Shown here: positions 34,638 to 42,526 of the stretch, piece by piece
How positions within the stretch are numbered: the first letter of the stretch is position 1
Layout of the letters: each line of letters starts with the position of its first letter
Assembly: GCF_011761355.1 (NCBI RefSeq)
Contig: NZ_JAASRW010000001.1
Span: 1,054,001-1,118,000 of the forward strand
DNA length: 64,000 nt
Origin: Paenibacillus lupini
GTDB lineage: Bacteria; Bacillota; Bacilli; Paenibacillales; Paenibacillaceae
Direction: 5' to 3'
Program-made: the position numbers and the translations under genes
Notes under the pieces: generated by a model
The model's database searches: none
Told to the model about the DNA's origin: nothing
What the model saw: only the letters and a program-made list of their open reading frames with translations

Positions 34638-36611
34638 ATGAACCTCTTGAGTAGACGCAGAAGAATATCAGGTCTTTGTATAAGCACTGTGCTAGGAGCC
34701 GTTATGCTCGTCTCAGGCTGCGGCACCTCAACTCCCGGCCTGGTGGACCGGCTGAGCGCCGGAGATGTGCAGGATATGCAGCAGCTGATACCAGATGCGC
34801 AGATCAAGTACAATAAGGACAAAATTTTCCACGTTTTAGGCGGATGGCCTAAACCTCCGCTGTATCAAGGTAATCCGTTTGGTTCCGGAGGAATCGGAGA
34901 TACCAATACCCGCTACATGTACGAGGGACTTTTCTTCTTTCTTCGATCAATGAACAACGTGTACAACCGTCTAGCGGAATCCTCCGAGGATACTGACCTT
35001 ACGACAACCGTACATCTACAGCGAAACGTGAAATGGCATGACGGAGAAGCTTTTACGAGCAAGGATGTGTGGGGGTATTACCGGCTAAACAACGGGGCTG
35101 AGGTGACGAAGTATTTGACCTCAATCGATACTCCGGACGATTATACCATCGTTTTTCACTGGATGAACCCTGCGCCGTATCCAGAATTGAGAAAACTGCT
35201 TCTCGCCCAAGACCTTCAAGGCCAAATTCCTTATCACATCTACAAGAAATACGTGGATAAGGCTGACGCTTTGCTGCAAGAAGCGAAACCGCTTACAGAT
35301 AAATCCAAGGACGGACCCTTCAACCTTGATATTACAGAGGAGCTTAGTAAAAAAATTGCTCTGAACTGGAATGAGTTCACCCGTTCAGGCCCGGCGATTC
35401 CGGTCGGCACCGGTCCGTATAAGTTCGAAAAAGTGACTACTACCGATATGCTGATTGATAAATTCGAGGATTATTGGCGGCCGGATGCGGTCCATTTCGA
35501 TAAGATCTGGATCAAAAACGTGCCGGAGCTGTCGGCCCAATACGCGCTCGTAAAAGCTGGCAAGCTGGACTGGTATGACGGTACGCCACCTAAGGACATT
35601 CTGGAATCACTGCTGAAGCAGAACAAGAATCTGCTGCACTACCGAATGTATGACCCGGCGAGTGTGGGACTAATGTACAACATCCGCAACAAACCGTTTG
35701 ACAACGTGAAATTCCGGCAAGCGATGACCTATGTGTTGGATAAGACAAAGCTGCGGGAAATCGGCAACTATTACGGAAAGGAATATCCGAAAATTTCGAT
35801 GACAGGCGTCATGCCTTCTTCACTCGACAAAGAAATCGACGCTTCCGTGCTTGATCAGATGACCGATTACACGACAAACCTGGATAAGGCGGCCGAGCTG
35901 CTGAAGGAAATCGGATGGAAGAAAGGTTCCGATGGTCAGTGGCGTGATCCGGACGGCAAGGTGCCATCCTTCATCATTGGTGCGCCGAACAACTGGGCGC
36001 CTGGAGTGAACTCAGCGCAGATCGCCGCCGAGCAGTTCTCCAAGTTCGGCATTCCAACCAAGCTGAAAGCAGTCGACAGTACCATCTATTTCGCGAACGC
36101 TGATAAAGGACAATACGATATGTCCATGGACTGGGTAGACATCTCATGGGGCTTCCAGAATCCGTGGAGCTCAATGCGTGTACTGTTCTGGCAAGGTACA
36201 AAAACGAAGGTCGGCTTCTCTAACATCAAGAAGAAGGACGAGAAAGGGAACGAAATTGATACGGGCAAGCTTGATCTGAAGCTTCCGGGCATTGATGGCA
36301 AAATATACGATATCGATAAGGAAATGAAACGGTTCCCTTATGTTCAGGATGAACAGGAACGCCGCCAAATTATTGATAACCTAGCCTGGATCGCCAACGA
36401 AAACTGCTGGGGTGTAAACTTCTTCCAAAATGCTACAGGCGCTTGGATAAACACCAAGATGATGTCAGGGGATTTCCCAATGATGGAACAGATCGTTCAA
36501 TATAACCGGGATATGCCGCTTGCGACTGATCCGGTTGAACAGCTTGCCATTACCCACTTGAATCACGGATTTAACTCGTCTTATATGCCGGAAGAATATT
36601 GGCCGCGATAA
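34638..36611 (+). CDS. Family 5 extracellular solute-binding lipoprotein (oligopeptide or oligosaccharide)
   Basis: 657 residues, longer than usual for SBP_bac_5. The lipobox VSGC gives Cys28. The family landmarks are YEGLFFFL, TTVHLQRNVKWHDGEAFTSKDV, VGTGPYKFEKV, LVKAGKLDWYDG, YNIRNKPFDNVKFRQAMTYVLDKTKL and LKEIGWKKGSDGQW. It captures substrate outside the cell for the permease pair that follows. I start at the ATG at 34638 (after GGGAGG), not 34602. The long inserts at 215-260 and 545-585 are unlike small OppA proteins and resemble family members that carry oligosaccharides, so the substrate is open. A cre site upstream would favour a carbon source. Confidence 0.9.
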   Translation: MNLLSRRRRISGLCISTVLGAVMLVSGCGTSTPGLVDRLSAGDVQDMQQLIPDAQIKYNKDKIFHVLGGWPKPPLYQGNPFGSGGIGDTNTRYMYEGLFFFLRSMNNVYNRLAESSEDTDLTTTVHLQRNVKWHDGEAFTSKDVWGYYRLNNGAEVTKYLTSIDTPDDYTIVFHWMNPAPYPELRKLLLAQDLQGQIPYHIYKKYVDKADALLQEAKPLTDKSKDGPFNLDITEELSKKIALNWNEFTRSGPAIPVGTGPYKFEKVTTTDMLIDKFEDYWRPDAVHFDKIWIKNVPELSAQYALVKAGKLDWYDGTPPKDILESLLKQNKNLLHYRMYDPASVGLMYNIRNKPFDNVKFRQAMTYVLDKTKLREIGNYYGKEYPKISMTGVMPSSLDKEIDASVLDQMTDYTTNLDKAAELLKEIGWKKGSDGQWRDPDGKVPSFIIGAPNNWAPGVNSAQIAAEQFSKFGIPTKLKAVDSTIYFANADKGQYDMSMDWVDISWGFQNPWSSMRVLFWQGTKTKVGFSNIKKKDEKGNEIDTGKLDLKLPGIDGKIYDIDKEMKRFPYVQDEQERRQIIDNLAWIANENCWGVNFFQNATGAWINTKMMSGDFPMMEQIVQYNRDMPLATDPVEQLAITHLNHGFNSSYMPEEYWPR

Positions 36612-36650
36612 CGGCTGTACGAGCTGGATAAACACTTGGAGGTGACCGGA

Positions 36651-37652
36651 ATGAGCCTGAAAGGGGTTTTGAAAAGAATTGCCGTATCCCTAATTACGGT
36701 CTTCCTCGCGATGCTGCTTACGTTTTTCCTGCTGCGGATGACGCCGGGCAGCGCGATTGATACGTGGGCAAGGGATTATGCCACTCAGCGAGGGATGAGC
36801 CTCGACGAAGCTTACCGACAGATCACTGCTATGATCAACTATAATCCGAAAGAGCCGCTCTTCGCTCAGCTGGGAAGGTACTTGGGAGGACTGATGCATG
36901 GCAATCTGGGCATGTCCATGATTTATCAGAACGTTTCGGTGAACGAAATTATCGCTAATGCACTGCCATGGACGCTGTTCGTGCTCAGCGTGTCACTCAT
37001 CATCAGCTTCCTGATCGGTATTAATCTAGGTGCCATGATGGCGTTCAAGCGTAAGACCATTCTAGATCCAATCATTTCGATCTATGCGATTCTGACGTCT
37101 TCCGTACCCAACTTCATCGTTGGCATCCTGTTGCTTGTCATCTTTTCTTTCCAGTTCGGCTGGTTTCCGGTTAACGGGGCGTATGACCCGATCGTGGACC
37201 CTGGCTTCAACTTTCCATTCTTACTTAACGTGCTCTATCACGGCGCGCTGCCGATACTAACCTATGTCATTACGACGATCGGCACATGGGCGCTGACGAT
37301 GAAGGGAAGTGCGGTCAACGTGTTGGGCGAGGATTACATTATCGCCGCCAGCATCCGAGGAGTCTCCGAACGGACGCTTATGAACCGTTATGTCAAGCGC
37401 AACGCCATGCTGCCGCTTATTACGACACTGGCCGTCAGCTTCGGGTTTATGCTTGGCGGATCCCCGCTGATCGAAAATGTGTTCAGTTATCCCGGTATGG
37501 GATATTACATCGGGCAGGCAACACAGCAGCGAGATTATACTTTGATGCAAGGCTTGCTGCTCGTGACCAGCTTAGCGGTCATTCTGGCCAATCTGGCCTC
37601 GGACCTTATCTACGCCAAGCTGGATCCGCGCGTTAAGCTGGAGGAGGGGTGA
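36651..37652 (+). CDS. ABC transporter permease, DppB/OppB type
   Basis: 333 residues with six membrane segments. The N-terminal segment with FLLRMTPGSAIDTWARDYA is typical of DppB. The BPD_transp_1 loop that docks the ATPases is GEDYIIAASIRGVSERTLMNRYVKRNAMLPL. The ATG at 36651 follows GGAGGTGA; the 36636 start is rejected because it precedes that site. It is the second gene of a five-gene importer operon, 39 bases after the binding protein, and is followed 3 bases later by the partner permease. Confidence 0.92.
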   Translation: MSLKGVLKRIAVSLITVFLAMLLTFFLLRMTPGSAIDTWARDYATQRGMSLDEAYRQITAMINYNPKEPLFAQLGRYLGGLMHGNLGMSMIYQNVSVNEIIANALPWTLFVLSVSLIISFLIGINLGAMMAFKRKTILDPIISIYAILTSSVPNFIVGILLLVIFSFQFGWFPVNGAYDPIVDPGFNFPFLLNVLYHGALPILTYVITTIGTWALTMKGSAVNVLGEDYIIAASIRGVSERTLMNRYVKRNAMLPLITTLAVSFGFMLGGSPLIENVFSYPGMGYYIGQATQQRDYTLMQGLLLVTSLAVILANLASDLIYAKLDPRVKLEEG

Positions 37653-37655
37653 CGG

Positions 37656-38510
37656 ATGAGTCAAGGCTTTATCGAATTCTGGCAGACGATGTACCGCAAT
37701 AAGAAAGCGTTCTCAGGTTTGATCATATTGGCATTATTTATCTTTATGGCCATCTTCGGACCGATGATGAAGGCGCTGGACATGACGGTCAACTTCGAAG
37801 GTCGATACATGAGTCCGTCCTTTGCCCACTGGCTGGGGACTGACTACGGCGGCAGGGATACATTCCTGCAGCTGGTATACGGTTCGCGGGACGTGCTGTC
37901 GATTGGATTAATCGCCGCTTTGTTTACACTAGTACTTGGTTTCGTAATCGGAGCGCTGTCGGGCTTTGCTGGAGGGAAGACCGACACGGTGCTGATGTTT
38001 ATCACCAATCTGTTCCTGACGGTCCCAAGCTTTCCTGTGCTGATGATCGTGGCTGCGCTCGTGCAGATCAAAAATCCGGTTATGTTCTCCTTTATACTGG
38101 CGGCTTGGTCCTGGGCGCCGCTCGCCAGAGCAATCCGTTCGCAGCTGCTGTCTCTGAAAAATCGCGAGTTTATTATAGCCTGCAGAATCATGGGTCTCAA
38201 AACGCCTTATATTCTGTTTCGGGAAATTCTTCCGAACCTGACGCCATACCTGGCGATTAATTTTATAATGGCGGCCCAAGGAGCTATCGTTGCCAGCGTT
38301 GGTTTGATGATGCTTGGTCTCGCCCCATATTCCCCAACAAACTGGGGGATGATGATCCAGCTTGCTGTTCAGAACACAGGCGGCATCTTTAACCCAAAAG
38401 GCTATATTTATCTAATTTCTCCGATTATGTGCCTGGGTCTGTTCCAAATGGCGTGCATCTTTTTCAGCAACGGGCTGGAAGAGGCGCTTAATCCGAGACT
38501 GAGATCGTAA
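37656..38510 (+). CDS. ABC transporter permease, DppC/OppC type
   Basis: 284 residues with an N-terminal OppC_N segment (FIEFWQTMYRNKKAFSGLI) and five further membrane helices. HWLGTDYGGRDTFLQLVYG is the DppC signature and KNREFIIACRIMGLKTPYILFREILPNLTPY is the ATPase docking loop. It is coupled to the previous gene with a 3-base gap and ribosome site GGAGGAGGGG inside it. Forms the heterodimer channel with the DppB-like protein. Confidence 0.92.
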   Translation: MSQGFIEFWQTMYRNKKAFSGLIILALFIFMAIFGPMMKALDMTVNFEGRYMSPSFAHWLGTDYGGRDTFLQLVYGSRDVLSIGLIAALFTLVLGFVIGALSGFAGGKTDTVLMFITNLFLTVPSFPVLMIVAALVQIKNPVMFSFILAAWSWAPLARAIRSQLLSLKNREFIIACRIMGLKTPYILFREILPNLTPYLAINFIMAAQGAIVASVGLMMLGLAPYSPTNWGMMIQLAVQNTGGIFNPKGYIYLISPIMCLGLFQMACIFFSNGLEEALNPRLRS

Positions 38511-38516
38511 AGGCTG

Positions 38517-39539
38517 ATGATGAAGGAGGGGAACATTATTGAACCATTGGTAGAGGTGAAAGGGCTTACGATCGAATTCCCGGTCCGCTCAGGTCTGCTG
38601 CGGGCCGTCAATGAAGCAGATTTTGTCATCCCCAAGGGGAAGATTACCGCGCTGGTCGGGGAAAGCGGCAGCGGAAAATCTACGATGGCATCCGCCATCA
38701 TGCGCGCGATTACGGTTCCCGGACTTGTGTCGGGAGGATCGATAACGTTTGATGGCCGTGATGTGATGAGCCTCGGAAAAAAAGAGCTGCAGGCGTATAA
38801 ATGGGAGCAGGTATCGATGGTGTTTCAGGCGGCGCAAAATGCGCTTAATCCCGTCGTGCGCATCAAGGAACAGATCATGGAGACGTTCCTTGCCCATGCC
38901 CGATCCAAACCGTATACAGAGAAACAAATGACAGAAAGAGCGAGGAATCTGCTCGATTATGTCCGGCTTGATCCAGACAGAGTGCTGAATTCGTTCCCTC
39001 ATGAGCTATCGGGCGGTATGAAACAGCGGGTCATGATCGCCTTCAGCCTGCTGCTTGATCCCAAGCTCGTTATTCTTGATGAGCCAACGACTGCGCTGGA
39101 TGTCATTACACAGGCTTATATTTTCGATATTTTGAAAAAAATCCACAAAGAAATGAATATCACTATGCTGCTCTTGACCCACGATATCGGCGTCGTAGCC
39201 AAAACGGCCGACCGGGTTGGCGTTATGTACGCCGGCAATGTCGTTGAAGCCGGCGATGTCTTCGATATGTTCAAGCGGCCGAAGCATCCCTATACCGCGA
39301 AGCTCATGAAAGCCGTTCCTAGCTTGTATGAAGATGTTTCGGAACGGAAGGGAATTCCCGGATCCCCTCCGGATCTGCTCGACATGCCGCCGGGATGTCC
39401 TTTTCATCCTCGATGTGATTATGCGCATGATAAGTGCAGGAAGCATAATCCAATCAAGGTGTATACACCTGCTGGGCATGAAGTCGCTTGCCATTTATAC
39501 CCGAATCCCGAGTCTGTAGCGGAGGTGCGAACATCATGA
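38517..39539 (+). CDS. ABC transporter ATPase, DppD/OppD type
   Basis: 340 residues. Walker A is GESGSGKSTM, the signature is LSGGMKQR and Walker B is LVILDEPTTALD. The C-terminal oligopeptide-type extension has the Cys-containing PGCPFHPRCDYAHDKC, which in DppD proteins binds an iron-sulfur cluster. The first ATGs (38517, 38520) have only a weak AAAGG upstream; a much stronger AAGGAGGGG lies at 38523-38531, inside the N terminus, so an ATT codon at 38535 or 38538 might be the true start. One of the paired ATPases of the importer. Confidence 0.92.
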   Translation: MMKEGNIIEPLVEVKGLTIEFPVRSGLLRAVNEADFVIPKGKITALVGESGSGKSTMASAIMRAITVPGLVSGGSITFDGRDVMSLGKKELQAYKWEQVSMVFQAAQNALNPVVRIKEQIMETFLAHARSKPYTEKQMTERARNLLDYVRLDPDRVLNSFPHELSGGMKQRVMIAFSLLLDPKLVILDEPTTALDVITQAYIFDILKKIHKEMNITMLLLTHDIGVVAKTADRVGVMYAGNVVEAGDVFDMFKRPKHPYTAKLMKAVPSLYEDVSERKGIPGSPPDLLDMPPGCPFHPRCDYAHDKCRKHNPIKVYTPAGHEVACHLYPNPESVAEVRTS

Positions 39540-40648
39540 ATGCTAGAAATTTAGATTATGAAGCGGAGCTCAGACAACGGACGCGAGGAGCCGCCAGAAC
39601 GACGAGTTCTGAGGTGCTCATGCGGCTTGATCACGTAAGCATGTATTTCGAACGGGGCCAGAGCATGTTTGGCTCCGCCCAGAAAGTTGGCGCAGTGGTC
39701 GATGTCAACCTGGATATCCACCCCGGCGAGATTATTGCTTTGGTTGGCGAGAGCGGATGCGGCAAAACGACGCTCGGCAACATCATCACGGGTCTGCAAA
39801 AGCCAACATCAGGAAAGTTGCTGTACAAAGGGGAAGAGGTGCCGAAACTTAGCCGTGACAAAGCAAACCAGTTCCGCGGCGAGGTTCAGATGGTGCAGCA
39901 GGATTCCTACGCCGCGCTTAACCCGATGAGGACCATTTACCAGTCGCTGTCCGCTCCCATTCTGCAGCGCAAAATCGTCCGTGGCCGCAAAGCAGCCAAG
40001 GCTCGGGTTATCGAGCTGCTGCAGACTGTTGGCCTGACACCACCTGAACGCTTCCTTGATAAATATCCGCATCAGCTGTCAGGCGGACAGCGTCAGCGGA
40101 TTCTGATGGCACGTGCCATCTCGTTAAATCCGAAGATCATCGTGGCTGATGAGCCTGTCTCCATGATCGACGTGTCGCTGCGAATCTCGATCCTTAACCT
40201 GATGGCGGAGTTGAATCGCAAGCTAGACATCGCCATCATCTATATTACGCATGATCTGGCTACTGCCCGCTATATCGCTGGCAGAGGACGTATGGCTGTC
40301 ATGTACCTTGGACGCGTGATGGAGCTAGGCGGAGTCAATGACGTCCTCAGTCAGCCGAAACATCCTTACCTGCAGGCACTGCTGTCAGCTGTTCCGACTC
40401 CCGATCCCGAAATCGCCAGGGCGATGACGGAGCTGCCGCTGCGCAGCCTGGAGATGCCGAACGCGGCCAAACCGCCGTCCGGCTGCCGTTTTCACCCGCG
40501 CTGCCCAATGGCCTCAGCCCGGTGTACCTCGGAAGAACCCCAGCTCCGTTTAGTAGGCTCAGAGCTAACCGCCTGTCATTATGCGGAGGAGGCGCATGAA
40601 CTCTGGCAGCGTAAGATGGCTGACATTAGCGCCATCAAACACGTGTGA
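39536..40648 (+). CDS. ABC transporter ATPase, DppF/OppF type
   Basis: 370 residues. Walker A GESGCGKTT, signature LSGGQRQR and Walker B IIVADEPVSMIDVS are complete, and the C-terminal PSGCRFHPRCPMASARC matches the oligopeptide-type extension. The ATG at 39536 overlaps the stop of the DppD gene and follows GGAGGTG, so the two ATPases are translationally coupled; the longer 39488 start is rejected. Second ATPase of the importer. Confidence 0.92.
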   Translation: MNARNLDYEAELRQRTRGAARTTSSEVLMRLDHVSMYFERGQSMFGSAQKVGAVVDVNLDIHPGEIIALVGESGCGKTTLGNIITGLQKPTSGKLLYKGEEVPKLSRDKANQFRGEVQMVQQDSYAALNPMRTIYQSLSAPILQRKIVRGRKAAKARVIELLQTVGLTPPERFLDKYPHQLSGGQRQRILMARAISLNPKIIVADEPVSMIDVSLRISILNLMAELNRKLDIAIIYITHDLATARYIAGRGRMAVMYLGRVMELGGVNDVLSQPKHPYLQALLSAVPTPDPEIARAMTELPLRSLEMPNAAKPPSGCRFHPRCPMASARCTSEEPQLRLVGSELTACHYAEEAHELWQRKMADISAIKHV

Positions 40649-40875
40649 TGGGTGATTTCAGAGCACTATCCAAGATTGTTCTCTCGATGTCGATAGTCCT
40701 GCTGCTGCTTTCCTTCTTATCCCTGACAGCTGTCCAGCCAGGCAGTGGTCAATATGTGGTGACTATATTATCGATCTGGATGAATAGCATACTCTCAGGA
40801 TGTATTATTCTTGTAACCGTATGGCGCAAAATGCGGGAATCCAAGCGCCGCAGAAATAGTGATGATGTGCTGTAA
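40645..40875 (+). CDS. Small two-helix membrane protein at the end of the importer operon
   Basis: 76 residues with two membrane segments (IVLSMSIVLLLLSFLSL and YVVTILSIWMNSILSGCIILV) and a basic tail (RKMRESKRRRNSDD). The start is the GTG at 40645 or the ATG at 40648, which overlaps the TGA of the DppF gene, so it is coupled to the operon. The terminator is 6 bases beyond its stop, confirming that it belongs here. Not recognised; it could be a small accessory subunit. Confidence 0.65.
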   Translation: MMGDFRALSKIVLSMSIVLLLLSFLSLTAVQPGSGQYVVTILSIWMNSILSGCIILVTVWRKMRESKRRRNSDDVL

Positions 40876-40880
40876 GCGAT

Positions 40881-40921
40881 AAAAAGTGCCGTTTGACAAC
40901 TTGTCAAAACGGCACTTTTTG
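40881..40921 (+). terminator. Intrinsic terminator of the importer operon
   Basis: AAAAAGTGCCGTTTGACAA and TTGTCAAAACGGCACTTTTT form an 18-bp stem with one bulge and a T tail. Confidence 0.9.
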
Positions 40922-41311
40922 ATTTAGTTAGGCTATATAGATTCCTGCCTGATGATAGCTGTGTGAGAAGAACTAACTTCACAACAATCCATGAGCACAC
41001 AAGAGCAGTCACAAGCCCTCCGGCGTACCAGATATGAAGCAGAAGGGAGTTGCCTGATTGCAGTGGGTAAAACCTTAAATAAAACTTAAACATTTTTCAA
41101 ATAGAAAAATGGAGCAGTGTGCCAGTGGTGCATACCGCACCATTTTAATAGTTGCTAAGCTTTGTGTGTCTAACATGTTTTATCGTGAGCGCAAACGTTT
41201 AAATAACATTAACATTTTATGATTCTTGCAGACTATTCAAATCGATAACCGATTATTTGATAATCAGGTAGTGCTCAAATACTTGTAAAATATAGCAATG
41301 GAGGTATTCGA
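40922..41311 (+). other. Intergenic stretch before the helveticin-like gene
   Basis: About 390 bases without a gene. It is AT-rich with the small palindrome AAACGTTT near 41193, the ribosome site GGAGG at 41300-41304, and no clear promoter that I can defend. No RNA gene is recognisable. The minus-strand open frame across 40749-41093 includes the terminator and is a shadow. Confidence 0.4.
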
Positions 41312-42295
41312 ATGCTTAGTGTTACGAGACTTATGAAAAGGAAATTGAAACTAATCACTTCCGTCAGTCTTGCAGTTCTTATTTTCGGCATGAACGTCTT
41401 GCCCGTTTTCGCGGCAACTCCGGGTAAAACAGTAAACGCATCGGCAACGCTCGCCTACAATCTCAAGGGACTCAATCACAATCTGGCCGTTCAGAAAGCC
41501 TATATCGCATCCACGTATCTTTACGTCACTCAGCGGTCAGGAGGAACGGTCTATCTGTCCAGATTGCTCATGAACGGAACAAACGCTACATACGTTGACG
41601 AAATGACCATTACCAATGCAGGTCATGGACAAACACTGGATATGTACACGTATAATGGCATCAATTACTTTTATTTCAGTTCGAAAGCAGATCCTTCTAC
41701 AACAAATAACTGGTCGTTACAGGTAGCGAGACTTCAATACTCGGCTGGCGCGACTTATGATTATACGGATCTTCATCGGTTCACCTATATGAACTACGCG
41801 GATGAGACCGGTACGAGTCTTGGCGAAACCTACCGCGTCGATGGCGGGGGCAACAGCGATTACACGATTTTCCGGGTACAAACCGTTGAAGGAAGCGTAA
41901 CCTGGTCCATCTATGACACGGTTGCCTTAAACAAACTTCTCGACGCCAACGAACAGGTGAGAATGGACAGCGCAGCAGCGGTAAACGCAAACGTTACAAG
42001 CATTACTCAGTCGGGCAGCGCTATCGTCAGACCAAACGGTTCTTTCCAGGGCTTCGATATGCTAGGCAGTTCGGAAATCTACACCTCTGGCGGCGCGGAA
42101 GGCGAAACACCGCAGATTGCGTTGATGTCGAACACAGGCGCATACAAAACCCTCGTGAAAATAACGAATGTAGGCACCCATGAAATCGAAGGAGTCCAAA
42201 CGAAGGACGGTAACGTGTATTTTAATATCGTTACAGATACAGTAAATAAGAAAGACTCGCAGAAGATTTATTATGTTGCGGACAGCGTATTTTAA
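41312..42295 (+). CDS. Secreted helveticin J-like (class III bacteriocin family) protein
   Basis: 327 residues with a signal peptide cut after PVFA (residue 33). The mature protein has helveticin J-family features: NLAVQKAYIASTYLYVTQRSGGTVYLSRL, GHGQTLDMY, YFYFSSKAD, RLQY and a C-terminal half rich in short beta strands. The fold is a five-bladed beta-propeller. Helveticins kill related lactobacilli; their relatives in soil Bacilli are uncharacterised. GGAGG precedes the ATG. No immunity gene is recognised nearby, so a bacteriocin role is only one option; sugar or wall binding is another. Confidence 0.75.
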   Translation: MLSVTRLMKRKLKLITSVSLAVLIFGMNVLPVFAATPGKTVNASATLAYNLKGLNHNLAVQKAYIASTYLYVTQRSGGTVYLSRLLMNGTNATYVDEMTITNAGHGQTLDMYTYNGINYFYFSSKADPSTTNNWSLQVARLQYSAGATYDYTDLHRFTYMNYADETGTSLGETYRVDGGGNSDYTIFRVQTVEGSVTWSIYDTVALNKLLDANEQVRMDSAAAVNANVTSITQSGSAIVRPNGSFQGFDMLGSSEIYTSGGAEGETPQIALMSNTGAYKTLVKITNVGTHEIEGVQTKDGNVYFNIVTDTVNKKDSQKIYYVADSVF

Positions 42296-42327
42296 ATAAG
42301 CGCTAAATCGGCCGAACAAAGAATATA

Positions 42328-42369
42328 AGCCATTTCCCCATCATCTTTATTGGGGGGATGGCTATTTGC
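42328..42369 (+). terminator. Terminator after the helveticin-like gene
   Basis: AGCCATTTCCCCA and TGGGGGGATGGCT pair with two wobbles around TCATCTTTAT, then ATTT. Confidence 0.65.
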
Positions 42370-42412
42370 ATTTTGTCGAAAAAGCGCTAACAATATTTTC
42401 TATATATTCAAG

Positions 42413-42470
42413 AAGGAGGTGCAACTTGTGAGGATGCTGATTCGTCTAGAGTGAACACTTCAAGTGTTTA
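42413..42470 (+). other. Leader mini-ORF with hairpin before the surface-protein gene
   Basis: AAGGAGGTG (42413-42421) is followed 6 bases later by GTG and an 8-codon frame (MRMLIRLE) that stops at 42452-42454. The stop overlaps a small AACACTT/AAGTGTT dyad at 42454-42468. A perfect ribosome site on such a short frame, 73 bases before the large gene, suggests a leader peptide that might control the downstream gene. Confidence 0.35.
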
Positions 42471-42526
42471 GTTAGTACCTGACCTTTCTATGATTTGTCT
42501 TCACAAATTTCAGGAGGTGGTATTGT

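Noticed and set aside
40749..41093. Minus-strand 114-codon frame
   Set aside because: It runs across the strong terminator of the importer operon and lacks a ribosome site.
42374..42398. cre-like half site (AAAGCGCTAACA) before the surface-protein gene
   Set aside because: Only one half fits well; the other half has three mismatches.
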